Source: Elusimicrobiota bacterium
Lineage (GTDB): Bacteria; Elusimicrobiota; Elusimicrobia; UBA1565; UBA9628
Assembly: GCA_027451985.1 (NCBI GenBank)
Contig: DAIDHS010000006.1
Location: 1-64,000, forward strand
Length of the DNA stretch: 64,000 nt
Reading direction: 5' to 3'
Position 1 is the first letter of the stretch, and each line of letters begins with the position of its first letter. Below the pieces are notes generated by a model. It worked only from the letters and a program-made list of their open reading frames with translations, did not search any database and was not told the origin of the DNA. Position numbers and translations under genes: made by a program. Shown piece after piece: positions 17,048 to 26,588 of this stretch.

Positions 17048-17932
17048 ATGTCTGCAAACCGAAAATCCGAATTAAGCGAAAGCGAAAAGATATCGCTGAT
17101 CGCAAAAATAAAGGCGTCAGGAGCCTATCTTCCTGCTTTCGAGGACATGTATTTCCTGGCTAAGAAGGACCTGCGGCCGGTGCGCTTGCAGCTGGAACTC
17201 TTAAAGCCCGAAATCTTCCTGCGTAAACACGGCATCCTATCGACCATCGTGGTCTTCGGTTCCGCACGACTGCTTTCTCCGGTTGAGGCCAAGAAGAACC
17301 ACCGGGAGGCCAAGGCTTTTCTAGCGCAAAACCCTTCGAACTCTCGCGCTGCGCGCAATCTCGAAATGGCGCGGATTCGGCTCAAGCAGTCGTCCTATTA
17401 CGAGGAGGCCAGACGCTTCGGCCAAATCGTAGCGCGCGCGAAAATTGCCAACAAGCGGCTTAAGTTCGTCATCGCCACCGGCGGAGGCCCCGGCATCATG
17501 GAGGCGGCCAATCGGGGCGCTTTCGAGACCGGCAGCGAGAGCATCGGCTTCAACATCACCTTGCCGCACGAGCAAGACCCAAACCCCTATCTCACGCCGG
17601 GCTTGAGCTTCCAGTTCCATTATTTTGCTTTGCGGAAAATGCATTTCATGATGCGCTCAAAAGCCCTGGTTGCATTCCCCGGGGGGTACGGAACGCTCGA
17701 TGAACTTTTCGAAGCGCTGACTTTGGTTCAAACGGGGAAAAAATCAAAAATTCCCATCGTGCTTTTCGGGCGCGAATACTGGAAGAGGCTCATTGATTTC
17801 AACGTGATGGTTGAGGAGGGGATGATTTCAGCGGAAGATGCGAAGCTGCTCACCGTCGTGGAAAAAGCCGAAGAGGGTTGGGAGGTCATCAGCGAATTTT
17901 GGAGAACGCACCGAAATCCGGAGCCGGAATAA
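17048..17932 (+). CDS. LOG-family Rossmann protein (TIGR00730-like nucleotide 5'-monophosphate phosphoribohydrolase)
   Basis: The 294-residue protein contains the LOG signature: VIATGGGPGIMEAANRGA near residues 140-157, then LVAFPGGYGTLDELFE near 215-230. PGGxGTxxE is the phosphoribohydrolase active site. Family members cleave nucleoside monophosphates (cytokinin activation or purine/pyrimidine turnover, PpnN-like). An extra N-terminal extension of about 60 residues precedes the VVFGSARL strand, which is longer than in the small YgdH/LOG proteins. It follows dctM by 12 bases; no functional link to the transporter is obvious. Confidence 0.88.
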   Translation: MSANRKSELSESEKISLIAKIKASGAYLPAFEDMYFLAKKDLRPVRLQLELLKPEIFLRKHGILSTIVVFGSARLLSPVEAKKNHREAKAFLAQNPSNSRAARNLEMARIRLKQSSYYEEARRFGQIVARAKIANKRLKFVIATGGGPGIMEAANRGAFETGSESIGFNITLPHEQDPNPYLTPGLSFQFHYFALRKMHFMMRSKALVAFPGGYGTLDELFEALTLVQTGKKSKIPIVLFGREYWKRLIDFNVMVEEGMISAEDAKLLTVVEKAEEGWEVISEFWRTHRNPEPE

Positions 17933-18903
17933 TCCTCGCGGCATTGGCCTTCTTGGCTTGGCCTGTGCGGCTCCGCGCGGCGCAAGGCCAATTTTTCGCT
18001 CTGCTTGAGAGGGCGCAGAGCGACTCTGCGCCGGCCGATGCCGCGGCCGATTTCGGAGGCGCCATCAAAGCCTGGACTCCGGCCGAAGGCAAAACCTTGC
18101 TGGCCGCCTGCTATTTCGGGCGAGCTCAATCCGAGTATTCGCTGGGTCGCCTCGCGGAATCGGCCGCGGACGCCTCTCGTAGCCTGAAATTTGATTCGGG
18201 GAATTGGCGCGCGGGCTTGGTGCGTGGCCGTGCGCGTCTGGCCGAGGGTCTTTACCGCGAGTCAGCGACGGATTTCGAACGCATTATCCAACTGCAGCCG
18301 GACAATGGCGAGGCGTACCTCTATTTAGGCCAGGCGCAGTTGGGAATGGGGTGGCCATTGGAGGCCTACGCGAACCTAAAAAAGGCCGCAGCGCTAAAAT
18401 CCGCGGATTACCGGCCGTTCTTAGTTCTGGCCGCGCTGTGGAGAATGCGCGGCCGGTGCGACCAAGCCGTGCCGCTCTATGAAAAAGCGGAGGCGCTCTC
18501 CGGTTCGACCCTGGTGCGGGTTCAAGCGGGAATCGGGGCCTGCGAACGGCAAGGAAAACATTTTCGAAAAGCTCTCGGCTATTATGATCGAGCCGTGGAG
18601 TCCGGCGAGGTCGCGCTCGGAGACTTGATCCGGGGAAAAGCTCCGACGTTCAAGAAAAACGAGAGTCAGCATGATTTGGCTTCGGCTTATTTCGGACGTG
18701 GGTTGGATTATGAAGATTTGGAGAAGCCTCAATCGGCTCGGGCGGATTATGAGAAGGCTTGTAGCCTGGGCTACGATCCGGCGTGCGATCTTGGGGCTGT
18801 GGCAAAAATAAAAAAGGGAGTGGGGCCCGTCAAAAAGAGAAAGAAGAAAGTGATTTATTCTGGTTTTCAGAATTCACCCGGCACCAGGATTTACGCGCCA
18901 TGA
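17899..18903 (+). CDS. Secreted TPR-repeat protein
   Basis: This 334-residue protein has an N-terminal signal-like helix (IILAALAFLAWPVRLRA) followed by tandem TPR units, such as YFGRAQSEYSLGRLAESAADA, ESATDFERIIQLQPDNGEAYLYLGQAQ, and a final AYFGRGLDYEDLEKPQSA. The C-terminal 45 residues turn lysine-rich (KKRKKK). The start is uncertain: TTG at 17899 gives a clean signal peptide, TTG at 17878 a longer one; there is no ATG. A GGAGG lies about 14 bases upstream of 17899. It overlaps the LOG gene, and the stop overlaps the next ATG (ATGA). Confidence 0.75.
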   Translation: MENAPKSGAGIILAALAFLAWPVRLRAAQGQFFALLERAQSDSAPADAAADFGGAIKAWTPAEGKTLLAACYFGRAQSEYSLGRLAESAADASRSLKFDSGNWRAGLVRGRARLAEGLYRESATDFERIIQLQPDNGEAYLYLGQAQLGMGWPLEAYANLKKAAALKSADYRPFLVLAALWRMRGRCDQAVPLYEKAEALSGSTLVRVQAGIGACERQGKHFRKALGYYDRAVESGEVALGDLIRGKAPTFKKNESQHDLASAYFGRGLDYEDLEKPQSARADYEKACSLGYDPACDLGAVAKIKKGVGPVKKRKKKVIYSGFQNSPGTRIYAP

Positions 18904-20117
18904 GCGGGGTATTATTATTCGCTCTATTGTCATTTTTCCCCATAAGTGCCAAAGCGCAAATAGATGCTATTTCCCAGCAATATCTTAAAGAGGCGACGGC
19001 TTCCTTATATAGCCTGGATTATGCGGAAAGCCGGAAATCGTTAAGGAAAATAATAGCGGAGGATCCCGAAAACCCATTTGGGTATCTCTTTGAAGCGGGC
19101 GCGATATGGTGGCAATTCTCTAACGAAAATAACCTGTTTTTGAAGCAGAAGAACCTTCAAGTTATTTTTACAAATGACGTGGCCCAGACGATCGCGAAGT
19201 CTAGGCCGATGCTAGCGTCTCCGGATCCCGAGACCAGGGCTGAGGGGGATTTTGCGGCGGGAATGGCGTATGGCCTGCGCGGCCAGTGGCGCCTACTGAT
19301 GGGCCATTGGCTCGATGCCTATTTTGACGGCCGCAAAGGCCTCAAGTTCCTTCACGCCTGTTTAGCGGCTGATCCGGAGTATTACGATGCGGACTTGGGA
19401 CTGGGCGTCTATGATTACGAGGCCGCCCGGTTCGGGCGCAAGATCAGGATGGGCTTTCTTTTTAGGATATTCGGAGATGAAAGAAATGGGATCAGGCTTA
19501 TCACCCTTGCAAAAGAGAAAGGGCGCTACAGCAAGCACCAGGCAGCCGTTTTCCTGCTGACTCTTTACATTCAGGACAAAAATGATTATCAGGACGCGTT
19601 GCCTCTCGCCAAGGAGTTGCGCCGGGATTTCCCGGAAAGCCCCTATTTCGAGTTTGTCGAGGCCATGCTGGACTATAACATCGGGCTGAAGGATGAATCC
19701 TTCATCGCAGGCAGATATCTTTATCGCATGTTTAAAAATGATCCCGAGGGATTCGAACCGAAGTTGCTAAGCTTGGCCTGCTCCTTTTCCGGAACGCCTT
19801 GCCTGAACAAAAGACAGATGGCCCGCTTTCGCGATTGGCTTAACGGCAGCCTCGAAAGATACGGTGGAGACGATTCCGCTGAGGGATGGCGCGTGGCACT
19901 ACGCCTTATGCGCGGTTACAGCGAAAGCGTTTTGGGCGCGAGAGTGCAGGCAGAGACGGATTTTCAGGGCGTGCTGGCGGCTCCGGACTCTTTTGATCTC
20001 CGAGCCCGCGCCCGGCAGTGTTTGACTGCGGGATGCGGCAGGCGATCTCTTTTGAGTGATTTGGAAAACATTGCGGAGGACCCTTCTTCGGGTGTGACCG
20101 CTCCCGATCCTCCTTGA
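18900..20117 (+). CDS. Secreted helical-repeat protein of unknown function
   Basis: The 405-residue protein has a signal peptide (VLLFALLSFFPISAKA, cleavage before QID at about 19). A helical repeat region follows: YLKEATASLYSLDYAESRKSL, EDPENPFGYLFEAGAIW, ADPEYYDADLGLGVYDY, and YFEFVEAMLDYNIG. The pattern is TPR-like but degenerate, and I cannot assign a function. The stretch SLACSFSGTPCLNKRQ carries two cysteines that could form a disulfide in the periplasm. The start overlaps the previous stop (ATGA), and the first 300 bases are more AT-rich than surrounding genes. It probably works with the two other secreted repeat proteins of this region. Confidence 0.75.
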   Translation: MSGVLLFALLSFFPISAKAQIDAISQQYLKEATASLYSLDYAESRKSLRKIIAEDPENPFGYLFEAGAIWWQFSNENNLFLKQKNLQVIFTNDVAQTIAKSRPMLASPDPETRAEGDFAAGMAYGLRGQWRLLMGHWLDAYFDGRKGLKFLHACLAADPEYYDADLGLGVYDYEAARFGRKIRMGFLFRIFGDERNGIRLITLAKEKGRYSKHQAAVFLLTLYIQDKNDYQDALPLAKELRRDFPESPYFEFVEAMLDYNIGLKDESFIAGRYLYRMFKNDPEGFEPKLLSLACSFSGTPCLNKRQMARFRDWLNGSLERYGGDDSAEGWRVALRLMRGYSESVLGARVQAETDFQGVLAAPDSFDLRARARQCLTAGCGRRSLLSDLENIAEDPSSGVTAPDPP

Positions 20118-20130
20118 AACAATTTTGTTC

Positions 20131-20159
20131 TTGAAAAACGAACTGGCGCAGGCTATCCT
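20131..20159 (+). promoter_or_regulatory. Putative promoter of the GYF_2-like coiled-coil gene
   Basis: TTGAAA (20131-20136), 17-base spacer, TATCCT (20154-20159). It precedes a start codon with a good Shine-Dalgarno (GGAGAG) by about 27 bases. Both hexamers are near consensus. Confidence 0.5.
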
Positions 20160-20186
20160 GAATCGTCTGGAGTTTGAAGGAGAGGG

Positions 20187-21119
20187 ATGATGAGCATGAA
20201 ATACTGGGTTTACTTAAACGGAGAGGTTCCGGGATGCTATCCAGCTGAGGAGTTGGTGTTGCTTCCTGGATTTTCCGCAGCGACCTTGGTCTGTCCGGCC
20301 GAGGGGGACATCGAGGACAAGAATTGGAAGCGCGCCGGGGAATTGGTCGACATCATAAAAGCTACGCAGACTCCACGCGAACCCAAGGCGCCTCTGGCGG
20401 CCATGAGCGAAGACGCGCTTAAGGCGGCCAATGCGAACGACTTCCTCGATTCTGCGGGGACCAGACTCTTTCGCCATGTTTCCGATTTGGTCGGAGAGCT
20501 TGAAAATTTTCGCGAGACCAAGAGCCTTGTCGCCTCCCTTCAAAAGCAGCTCATCGATATGAAAGAGGAGTTGCGTCGCTCCGATGTGGAAAAGGATTCC
20601 TTGAAAGAAAGCCTCAAAAAGGAGTCGACCCGCCTCCAAGCCATGGAGGATTCAGCGCGGCAGGGCCTGGAAGAGCGCCGGCGCCTAGAGGCGGAGATGG
20701 AGACGCGTCAAAAGAGCATGGAGGATTTGCGCCTGGCCTTGTCGCGCGCATCTTCGGATGCTGATGCGGCCAAGCGCAGGCTTGATGAGGCCCTCAAGCA
20801 CCTGGCCATCCGTAACAAGCTGGTGGACAAATTGAGTCAGGATTTGTCGGACAAGGAGACTAGTCTGGGCAAGGCGGTCGACGTCATCCGGCGTTTGGAG
20901 GGGGAAATGGAGCGCTTGCTCATCCGCGGCGGCAAGAGCAAGGAACCCTTTGTGGCTCCGGTCAAGAACGTCCCCAAATCTTTCGGCGGAGAAAACATTC
21001 GGTCCGTTGAGTCTCAACACGGCGTTGCCCTTGAATCTCCCATTGACGTCGAAGGCTCCGGGGAAAGCAAGATGTCCAAGCGGCAGGGCTTCTTCAAGAA
21101 GATTATCCCTAACTCCTAA
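20187..21119 (+). CDS. GYF_2-like domain plus coiled-coil protein
   Basis: The 310-residue protein starts with a segment resembling the bacterial GYF_2 domain: a tryptophan/tyrosine-rich KYWVYLNGEVPGCYPAEEL, with LVCPAEG and NWKRAGEL as the remaining core (residues about 4-55). From about 95 to 255 it is a long charged coiled coil (EELRRSDVEKDSLKESLK, RRLEGEMERLL). The C-terminal 55 residues are probably disordered, ending in a basic FFKKIIPN. GYF_2 domains are thought to bind proline-rich peptides. No signal peptide is present, so it is cytoplasmic. It lies directly upstream of groES, but a separate promoter and operator divide them. The exact ATG among 20187, 20190 and 20196 is uncertain. 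Confidence 0.7.
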   Translation: MMSMKYWVYLNGEVPGCYPAEELVLLPGFSAATLVCPAEGDIEDKNWKRAGELVDIIKATQTPREPKAPLAAMSEDALKAANANDFLDSAGTRLFRHVSDLVGELENFRETKSLVASLQKQLIDMKEELRRSDVEKDSLKESLKKESTRLQAMEDSARQGLEERRRLEAEMETRQKSMEDLRLALSRASSDADAAKRRLDEALKHLAIRNKLVDKLSQDLSDKETSLGKAVDVIRRLEGEMERLLIRGGKSKEPFVAPVKNVPKSFGGENIRSVESQHGVALESPIDVEGSGESKMSKRQGFFKKIIPNS

Positions 21120-21139
21120 GCCGGCGACCCGCCGGATAA

Positions 21140-21148
21140 TTAGCACTC
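21140..21148 (+). promoter_or_regulatory. CIRCE-type half-site (left arm)
   Basis: TTAGCACTC is an exact match to the left half of the CIRCE operator bound by HrcA. It extends to TTAGCACTCGCT (21140-21151), whose perfect 12-base complement lies at 21204-21215 on the other side of the promoter. Bases 21140-21153 also form a short inverted repeat, TTAGC-4-GCTAA. Confidence 0.6.
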
Positions 21149-21159
21149 GCTAAAGGTTG

Positions 21160-21189
21160 TTGACAGTTTTGAAACGGCTGTGCTATAAT
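21160..21189 (+). promoter_or_regulatory. groES-groEL promoter
   Basis: TTGACA (21160-21165) and TATAAT (21184-21189) are both perfect consensus hexamers with an 18-base spacer, predicting strong sigma70 transcription starting near 21196. The promoter is framed by HrcA-type operator sequences on both sides. Confidence 0.85.
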
Positions 21190-21215
21190 TAGCGACAGAG
21201 GAAAGCGAGTGCTAA
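21189..21215 (+). promoter_or_regulatory. Degenerate CIRCE operator (HrcA site)
   Basis: TTAGCGACA (21189-21197), nine bases, then GAGTGCTAA (21207-21215) gives the TTAGCACTC-N9-GAGTGCTAA architecture with a perfect right arm and five matching positions in the left arm. It overlaps the -10 and the expected transcription start, where HrcA binding would block initiation. hrcA itself is not in the window. Confidence 0.75.
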
Positions 21216-21259
21216 AATAGCTCGCGAAAGAGTCTAAAAGATTGGAGGTAGGAGCGAAT

Positions 21260-23235
<1,976 letters not shown>

Positions 23236-23273
23236 TCGGCGCAAGGCCGGGATTCCCCGGCCGGTGCCTCATG

Positions 23274-23306
23274 GCCCCCGGCTCTTAGGAGCCGGGGGCT
23301 TTTTTT
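23274..23306 (+). terminator. Rho-independent terminator of groESL
   Basis: An 11-bp perfect GC-rich stem (23274-23284 with 23289-23299), a four-base loop TTAG and a run of seven T (23300-23306). It ends the groES-groEL operon. Confidence 0.95.
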
Positions 23307-23360
23307 CGGCCGGAGCAATAGGTCCAAAGACCTATCCTTTGTTTTTACCGCGCTTTTTGC

Positions 23361-23366
23361 TATAAT
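23361..23366 (+). promoter_or_regulatory. TATAAT -10 element for the DUF167 gene
   Basis: A perfect TATAAT sits about 54 bases before the start at 23420. The -35 region (around 23338-23344, TTTGTTT) is a weak match. Confidence 0.4.
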
Positions 23367-23419
23367 CACTTTCAGCGCATCTTGACGAAGAGTAATAAAT
23401 GCGCTATAGGAGGCCGGTA

Positions 23420-23683
23420 ATGATCGTGAAAGTCCGTGTCATTCCGAACGCTCCGGACAACGAAGTCGTTAGCCGAATCGGCAGCGTGCTGCGCGTCAAA
23501 GTAGCTGCTCCTTCCGTGACCGAGAAGGCCAATAATACCCTGCGGAACTACTTGGCCGAGTTCTTTGAGGTCTCGGCTCCCAAAGTCAACATCCTGCGGG
23601 GAGCCAACGGACGTGAGAAAACGGTCGAAATCGTGGGCAAAACGGAGGAAGACCTCAAGAGGGTGATGGAATCCATCCCCTGA
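23420..23683 (+). CDS. DUF167 (YggU-like) protein
   Basis: The 87-residue protein matches DUF167/YggU: VIPNAPDNEV (the P-x-A-x-x-x-x-V start of the family), LRVKVAAPSVTEKANN, LAEFF, and ILRGANGREKTVEI. Structures are known for the family but the biochemical role is not. The ATG at 23420 follows a strong TAGGAGG at 6-base spacing; the upstream in-frame ATG at 23399 has no ribosome-binding site. A long hairpin separates it from mtnA. Confidence 0.88.
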   Translation: MIVKVRVIPNAPDNEVVSRIGSVLRVKVAAPSVTEKANNTLRNYLAEFFEVSAPKVNILRGANGREKTVEIVGKTEEDLKRVMESIP

Positions 23684-23704
23684 CAATGCCGTCATTCGGA
23701 ATAG

Positions 23705-23755
23705 GGGAACACCCGCGGCGGAATCTCTGGATTCTCCCGCGGGTGTTCCCATTTT
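23705..23755 (+). terminator. Long hairpin, probable terminator after DUF167
   Basis: A perfect 14-bp stem (GGGAACACCCGCGG at 23705-23718 with its complement at 23737-23750) continues after a small internal loop into a 5-bp inner stem (GAATC/GATTC, loop TCTG). It is followed by ATTTTAA, a short T-run. It ends 8 bases before the mtnA ATG, so it could also act on mtnA expression. Confidence 0.7.
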
Positions 23756-23762
23756 AAGCAGC

Positions 23763-24806
23763 ATGGCGAAGAATTTTCCGCTCAAAGACCCCGTTGCACC
23801 CGTCCACTGGACGGGCCGGTCACTTAAAGTTTTGGATCAGAGGCTTCTTCCTCATAAGGTCGTTTACCTGAACTGCTCCACACCCGAAGACGTCGCACGA
23901 GCGACCAAAAGCATGGCCTTGCGAGGGGCCCCGCTCATCGGTTGCGCGGCCGCTTACGCCATGGCCTTGGCCGCGCGGCGCGACGGATTACGCGGTATGG
24001 AGAAAGCCGCTCCGGGGCTCCTGAAGGCGCGGCCCACGGCGGTCAATTTGGCGCACGCGGTTTCTTATATGTTGGTGGAAGGCCGTCAAGTCGCCGAAGC
24101 AAAAAATTTCGCAGATTTAATGGAACGCACGGCAGGGAGATACTACGCGGAAGATCTGCTGGCCAACCAGAGCATGGCGAAATTAGGCGCTTCACTTTTG
24201 AAAAAACGGAACTGCCGAGTCATGACCTATTGCAACGCGGGAGCTTTGGCGACTTCCGGCCTGGGAACGGCCGTGGGCGTCATCCGCTACGCCCATCATC
24301 TGGGCAAAGTCGAGCGAGTCTATTGCTGCGAAACCAGGCCCTATCTACAGGGTAGCCGTCTGACTCTATGGGAGTTTATGAAAGCCGGCGTTCCGGCGAC
24401 TCTCATCACCGATAATGCCGCCGCGCACCTGATCAAGAGCGGAAACATCGACGCTGTTTTCGTAGGCTCCGATCGCATCGCCGCTAACGGGGACGTCTGC
24501 AATAAAATCGGCACCTACGGAGTGGCCCTTGCGGCGAAGCGGCACCGCGTTCCGTTCTATGCGGTTGCGCCTGTCTCCACTATTGATCCGCATTGCCCCA
24601 GAGGCAGTCTTATTCCCATCGAGGAGCGGAGTCCCGAAGAAGTGGTTAAGATCGGCTCCTGTCGCATCGCTCCGCGCGGCGCGAAGGCGGCCCATTTCGC
24701 CTTTGACATAACGCCCCGGGACTTGGTTGGCGCCATCGTGACCGAAAGAGGTATCATAAAGCCAGTCAGCCGCCGTTCCATTAAAAGGATCCTGCATGCC
24801 ATCTAG
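23763..24806 (+). CDS. mtnA: S-methyl-5-thioribose-1-phosphate isomerase (MtnA)
   Basis: This 347-residue enzyme of the methionine salvage pathway isomerises methylthioribose-1-P to methylthioribulose-1-P. Landmarks are RGAPLIG near 54, catalytic C157 in TYCNAGALATSG, and catalytic D237 in VGSDRIAANGDVCNKIGTY. The length matches the family. It is related to eIF2B-alpha proteins, but the Cys/Asp pair marks it as the isomerase. No other salvage gene (mtnBCDEK) is nearby. The stop overlaps the pyk ATG, and no Shine-Dalgarno is obvious. Confidence 0.95.
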   Translation: MAKNFPLKDPVAPVHWTGRSLKVLDQRLLPHKVVYLNCSTPEDVARATKSMALRGAPLIGCAAAYAMALAARRDGLRGMEKAAPGLLKARPTAVNLAHAVSYMLVEGRQVAEAKNFADLMERTAGRYYAEDLLANQSMAKLGASLLKKRNCRVMTYCNAGALATSGLGTAVGVIRYAHHLGKVERVYCCETRPYLQGSRLTLWEFMKAGVPATLITDNAAAHLIKSGNIDAVFVGSDRIAANGDVCNKIGTYGVALAAKRHRVPFYAVAPVSTIDPHCPRGSLIPIEERSPEEVVKIGSCRIAPRGAKAAHFAFDITPRDLVGAIVTERGIIKPVSRRSIKRILHAI

Positions 24807-26268
24807 TCAGCGTCTTAAACTTTCGCCGGCCCTAGATAAAAGGACTAAAATTCTAGCGACGTTGGGCCCAGCTTCGGCCAACTCCAAAGCGATGAGGGCG
24901 CTCGTTCAGGCCGGGGTTAACGCATTCCGTCTCAATTGCTCTCATGCTTCCATGTCGGAGCTTTCCCGCGACGTGCGCCTTATTCGGCAGGTTTCGGCTT
25001 CATGCGATAAAGCTTGCTCAATCGTTTTGGACCTGCAGGGACCGCGTCTGCGCGTCGGGCGCCTGCGCGACGGTGGTCCCGTTTCTCTTAAGCGGGGTGA
25101 ACGAATCCGTATCGTGACCAACGACATTGCGGGAACGCAAGCCGAGATTTCCACCAGCTTCCGCGGGCTCCCAAAGGCGGTGAGCAAGGGATCGCGCATT
25201 CTGGTTGATGATGGCTCCATTGTCTTGGAGGTGCTGAAGGTCTCTTCCGACCGCGTTGACTGCGAGATTATCGTGGGCGGCCTTTTAAAGGAACATAAGG
25301 GCTTAAACCTCCCGGGGGCGGACATCGATTTGCCTGCGTTGACGCGCAAGGACTTGAAAGATCTGCAGATGGGCTTGAAGCTCGGGGTGGACCATGTGGC
25401 TTTGTCCTTCGTGCGAAGCCCAGACGACGTGCGCAAAGTTAGAAAGATCATAAAAAGCATCGGAGCTTCCACTCGAGTCATCGCCAAAATTGAGCACCCT
25501 CTGGCGATTGTCCGCATCGATTCGATTTTGGCTGCTTCGGACGGCATTATGGTCGCCCGCGGCGACCTGGCCGTCGAGCTTTCGCCCGCAGACGTTCCAG
25601 CCGCCCAGAAGCAGCTGGTGCGCAAGGCCAACCACGAAGGCAAGCTTTGCATCGTGGCGACGCAGATGCTCGAGTCCATGATCACGCGTCCCACGCCGAC
25701 TCGCGCGGAGGCTTCGGATGTGGCCAACGCCATCTACGACGGCGCGGACGTAGTCATGCTCTCCGGTGAAACGGCCGTGGGCCAGTATCCTGTGGAGGCC
25801 GTTTCGATGATGGCCGAGATCATCCGCAAGGCTGAACACTCGCCTTTCCGCTATCAGAACGCGCCGCAGGGCCTGACGGACACCTCGGCGACGGGCTTCG
25901 CCAACGCCTTGGCTCGCGCCGCAGGCGACGCCTGCGACATTGCGGGAGCAGAGGCCGTCGTGGTTTATACGTTGACAGGCTGGTCTGCGCAAGTCATGTC
26001 AAAATATCGTCCGCGAGCGCCCATTTACGCACTAACGCCTCTTATTTCGACTTACCATAAATTGGCTCTCTATTGGGGCATTACGCCGATTATCTGTCCG
26101 CTGGGGAAGTCCACAGACCAAATGCTCGGCTTCGGGGAAAGGATATTGTTGCGCAGGGGACTTATCCATAAGGGCCAGAATGTTCTTATCACCGCCGGAG
26201 GCACGGCGCGCCACAAGGCCTCTAACATGCTCAAGATTCACGTCATCGGATCCCTGACGTATCGCTGA
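24796..26268 (+). CDS. pyk: Pyruvate kinase
   Basis: The 490-residue glycolytic enzyme converts phosphoenolpyruvate and ADP to pyruvate and ATP. Features are TKILATLGPAS near residue 17, the FRLNCSHAS substrate loop, the catalytic lysine in VIAKIEHP near 229, the MVARGDLAVELSP Mg2+ site near 252, and ATQMLESMI. The B domain (about 75-170) and the C-terminal allosteric domain are complete. The substrate loop has Cys where NFSHG is usual. The start overlaps the end of mtnA by 11 bases, and cutA follows with the stop/start overlapping by one base. Pyruvate made here could feed the PDH complex encoded at 57330-60686. Confidence 0.96.
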   Translation: MPSSQRLKLSPALDKRTKILATLGPASANSKAMRALVQAGVNAFRLNCSHASMSELSRDVRLIRQVSASCDKACSIVLDLQGPRLRVGRLRDGGPVSLKRGERIRIVTNDIAGTQAEISTSFRGLPKAVSKGSRILVDDGSIVLEVLKVSSDRVDCEIIVGGLLKEHKGLNLPGADIDLPALTRKDLKDLQMGLKLGVDHVALSFVRSPDDVRKVRKIIKSIGASTRVIAKIEHPLAIVRIDSILAASDGIMVARGDLAVELSPADVPAAQKQLVRKANHEGKLCIVATQMLESMITRPTPTRAEASDVANAIYDGADVVMLSGETAVGQYPVEAVSMMAEIIRKAEHSPFRYQNAPQGLTDTSATGFANALARAAGDACDIAGAEAVVVYTLTGWSAQVMSKYRPRAPIYALTPLISTYHKLALYWGITPIICPLGKSTDQMLGFGERILLRRGLIHKGQNVLITAGGTARHKASNMLKIHVIGSLTYR

Positions 26269-26588
26269 TGGCGGGCCGCCGGTACTGCCTGGTTTTATCG
26301 ACAGCGCCGCCGGGACATGCCGGGGCACTGGCGGAAAAAATCATTGCCGCGCATCTGGCCGCCTGTGTGAACGTCCTATCTGGAATTTCCTCCCACTACT
26401 TCTGGAAAGGCGAGAAGGAAAAGAGCCGGGAGCATTTGCTCATGGCGAAAACGACCAGCGCCAAGGTGGCCGAGCTGACGCGCTTCATCGAAGAGAACCA
26501 TCCCTATGAGACCCCGGAAATCGTCGCGCTGCCATTTTCCCGCGGCTCTAAGGCTTATCTGAGGTGGATATCCGAATGCGTCCGCTGA
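26268..26588 (+). CDS. cutA: Divalent-cation tolerance protein CutA
   Basis: This 106-residue CutA1 family protein forms a trimeric ferredoxin-like fold. Typical pieces are the LVLSTAPPG start, AAHLAACVNV, SHYFWKGEKEKSREHLLMAKT, and HPYETPEIVALP. It is implicated in copper tolerance, though the molecular role remains unsettled. It is coupled to pyk upstream and overlaps the start of maf by 13 bases. Confidence 0.93.
   Translation: MAGRRYCLVLSTAPPGHAGALAEKIIAAHLAACVNVLSGISSHYFWKGEKEKSREHLLMAKTTSAKVAELTRFIEENHPYETPEIVALPFSRGSKAYLRWISECVR

Noticed and set aside
21189..21215. Reading the groES upstream region as a simple perfect CIRCE
   Set aside because: Only the right arm is perfect; the left arm with the 9-base spacer matches 5 of 9, and the perfect left half lies 58 bases from the right arm. 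It is reported as a degenerate site plus a distant half-site.
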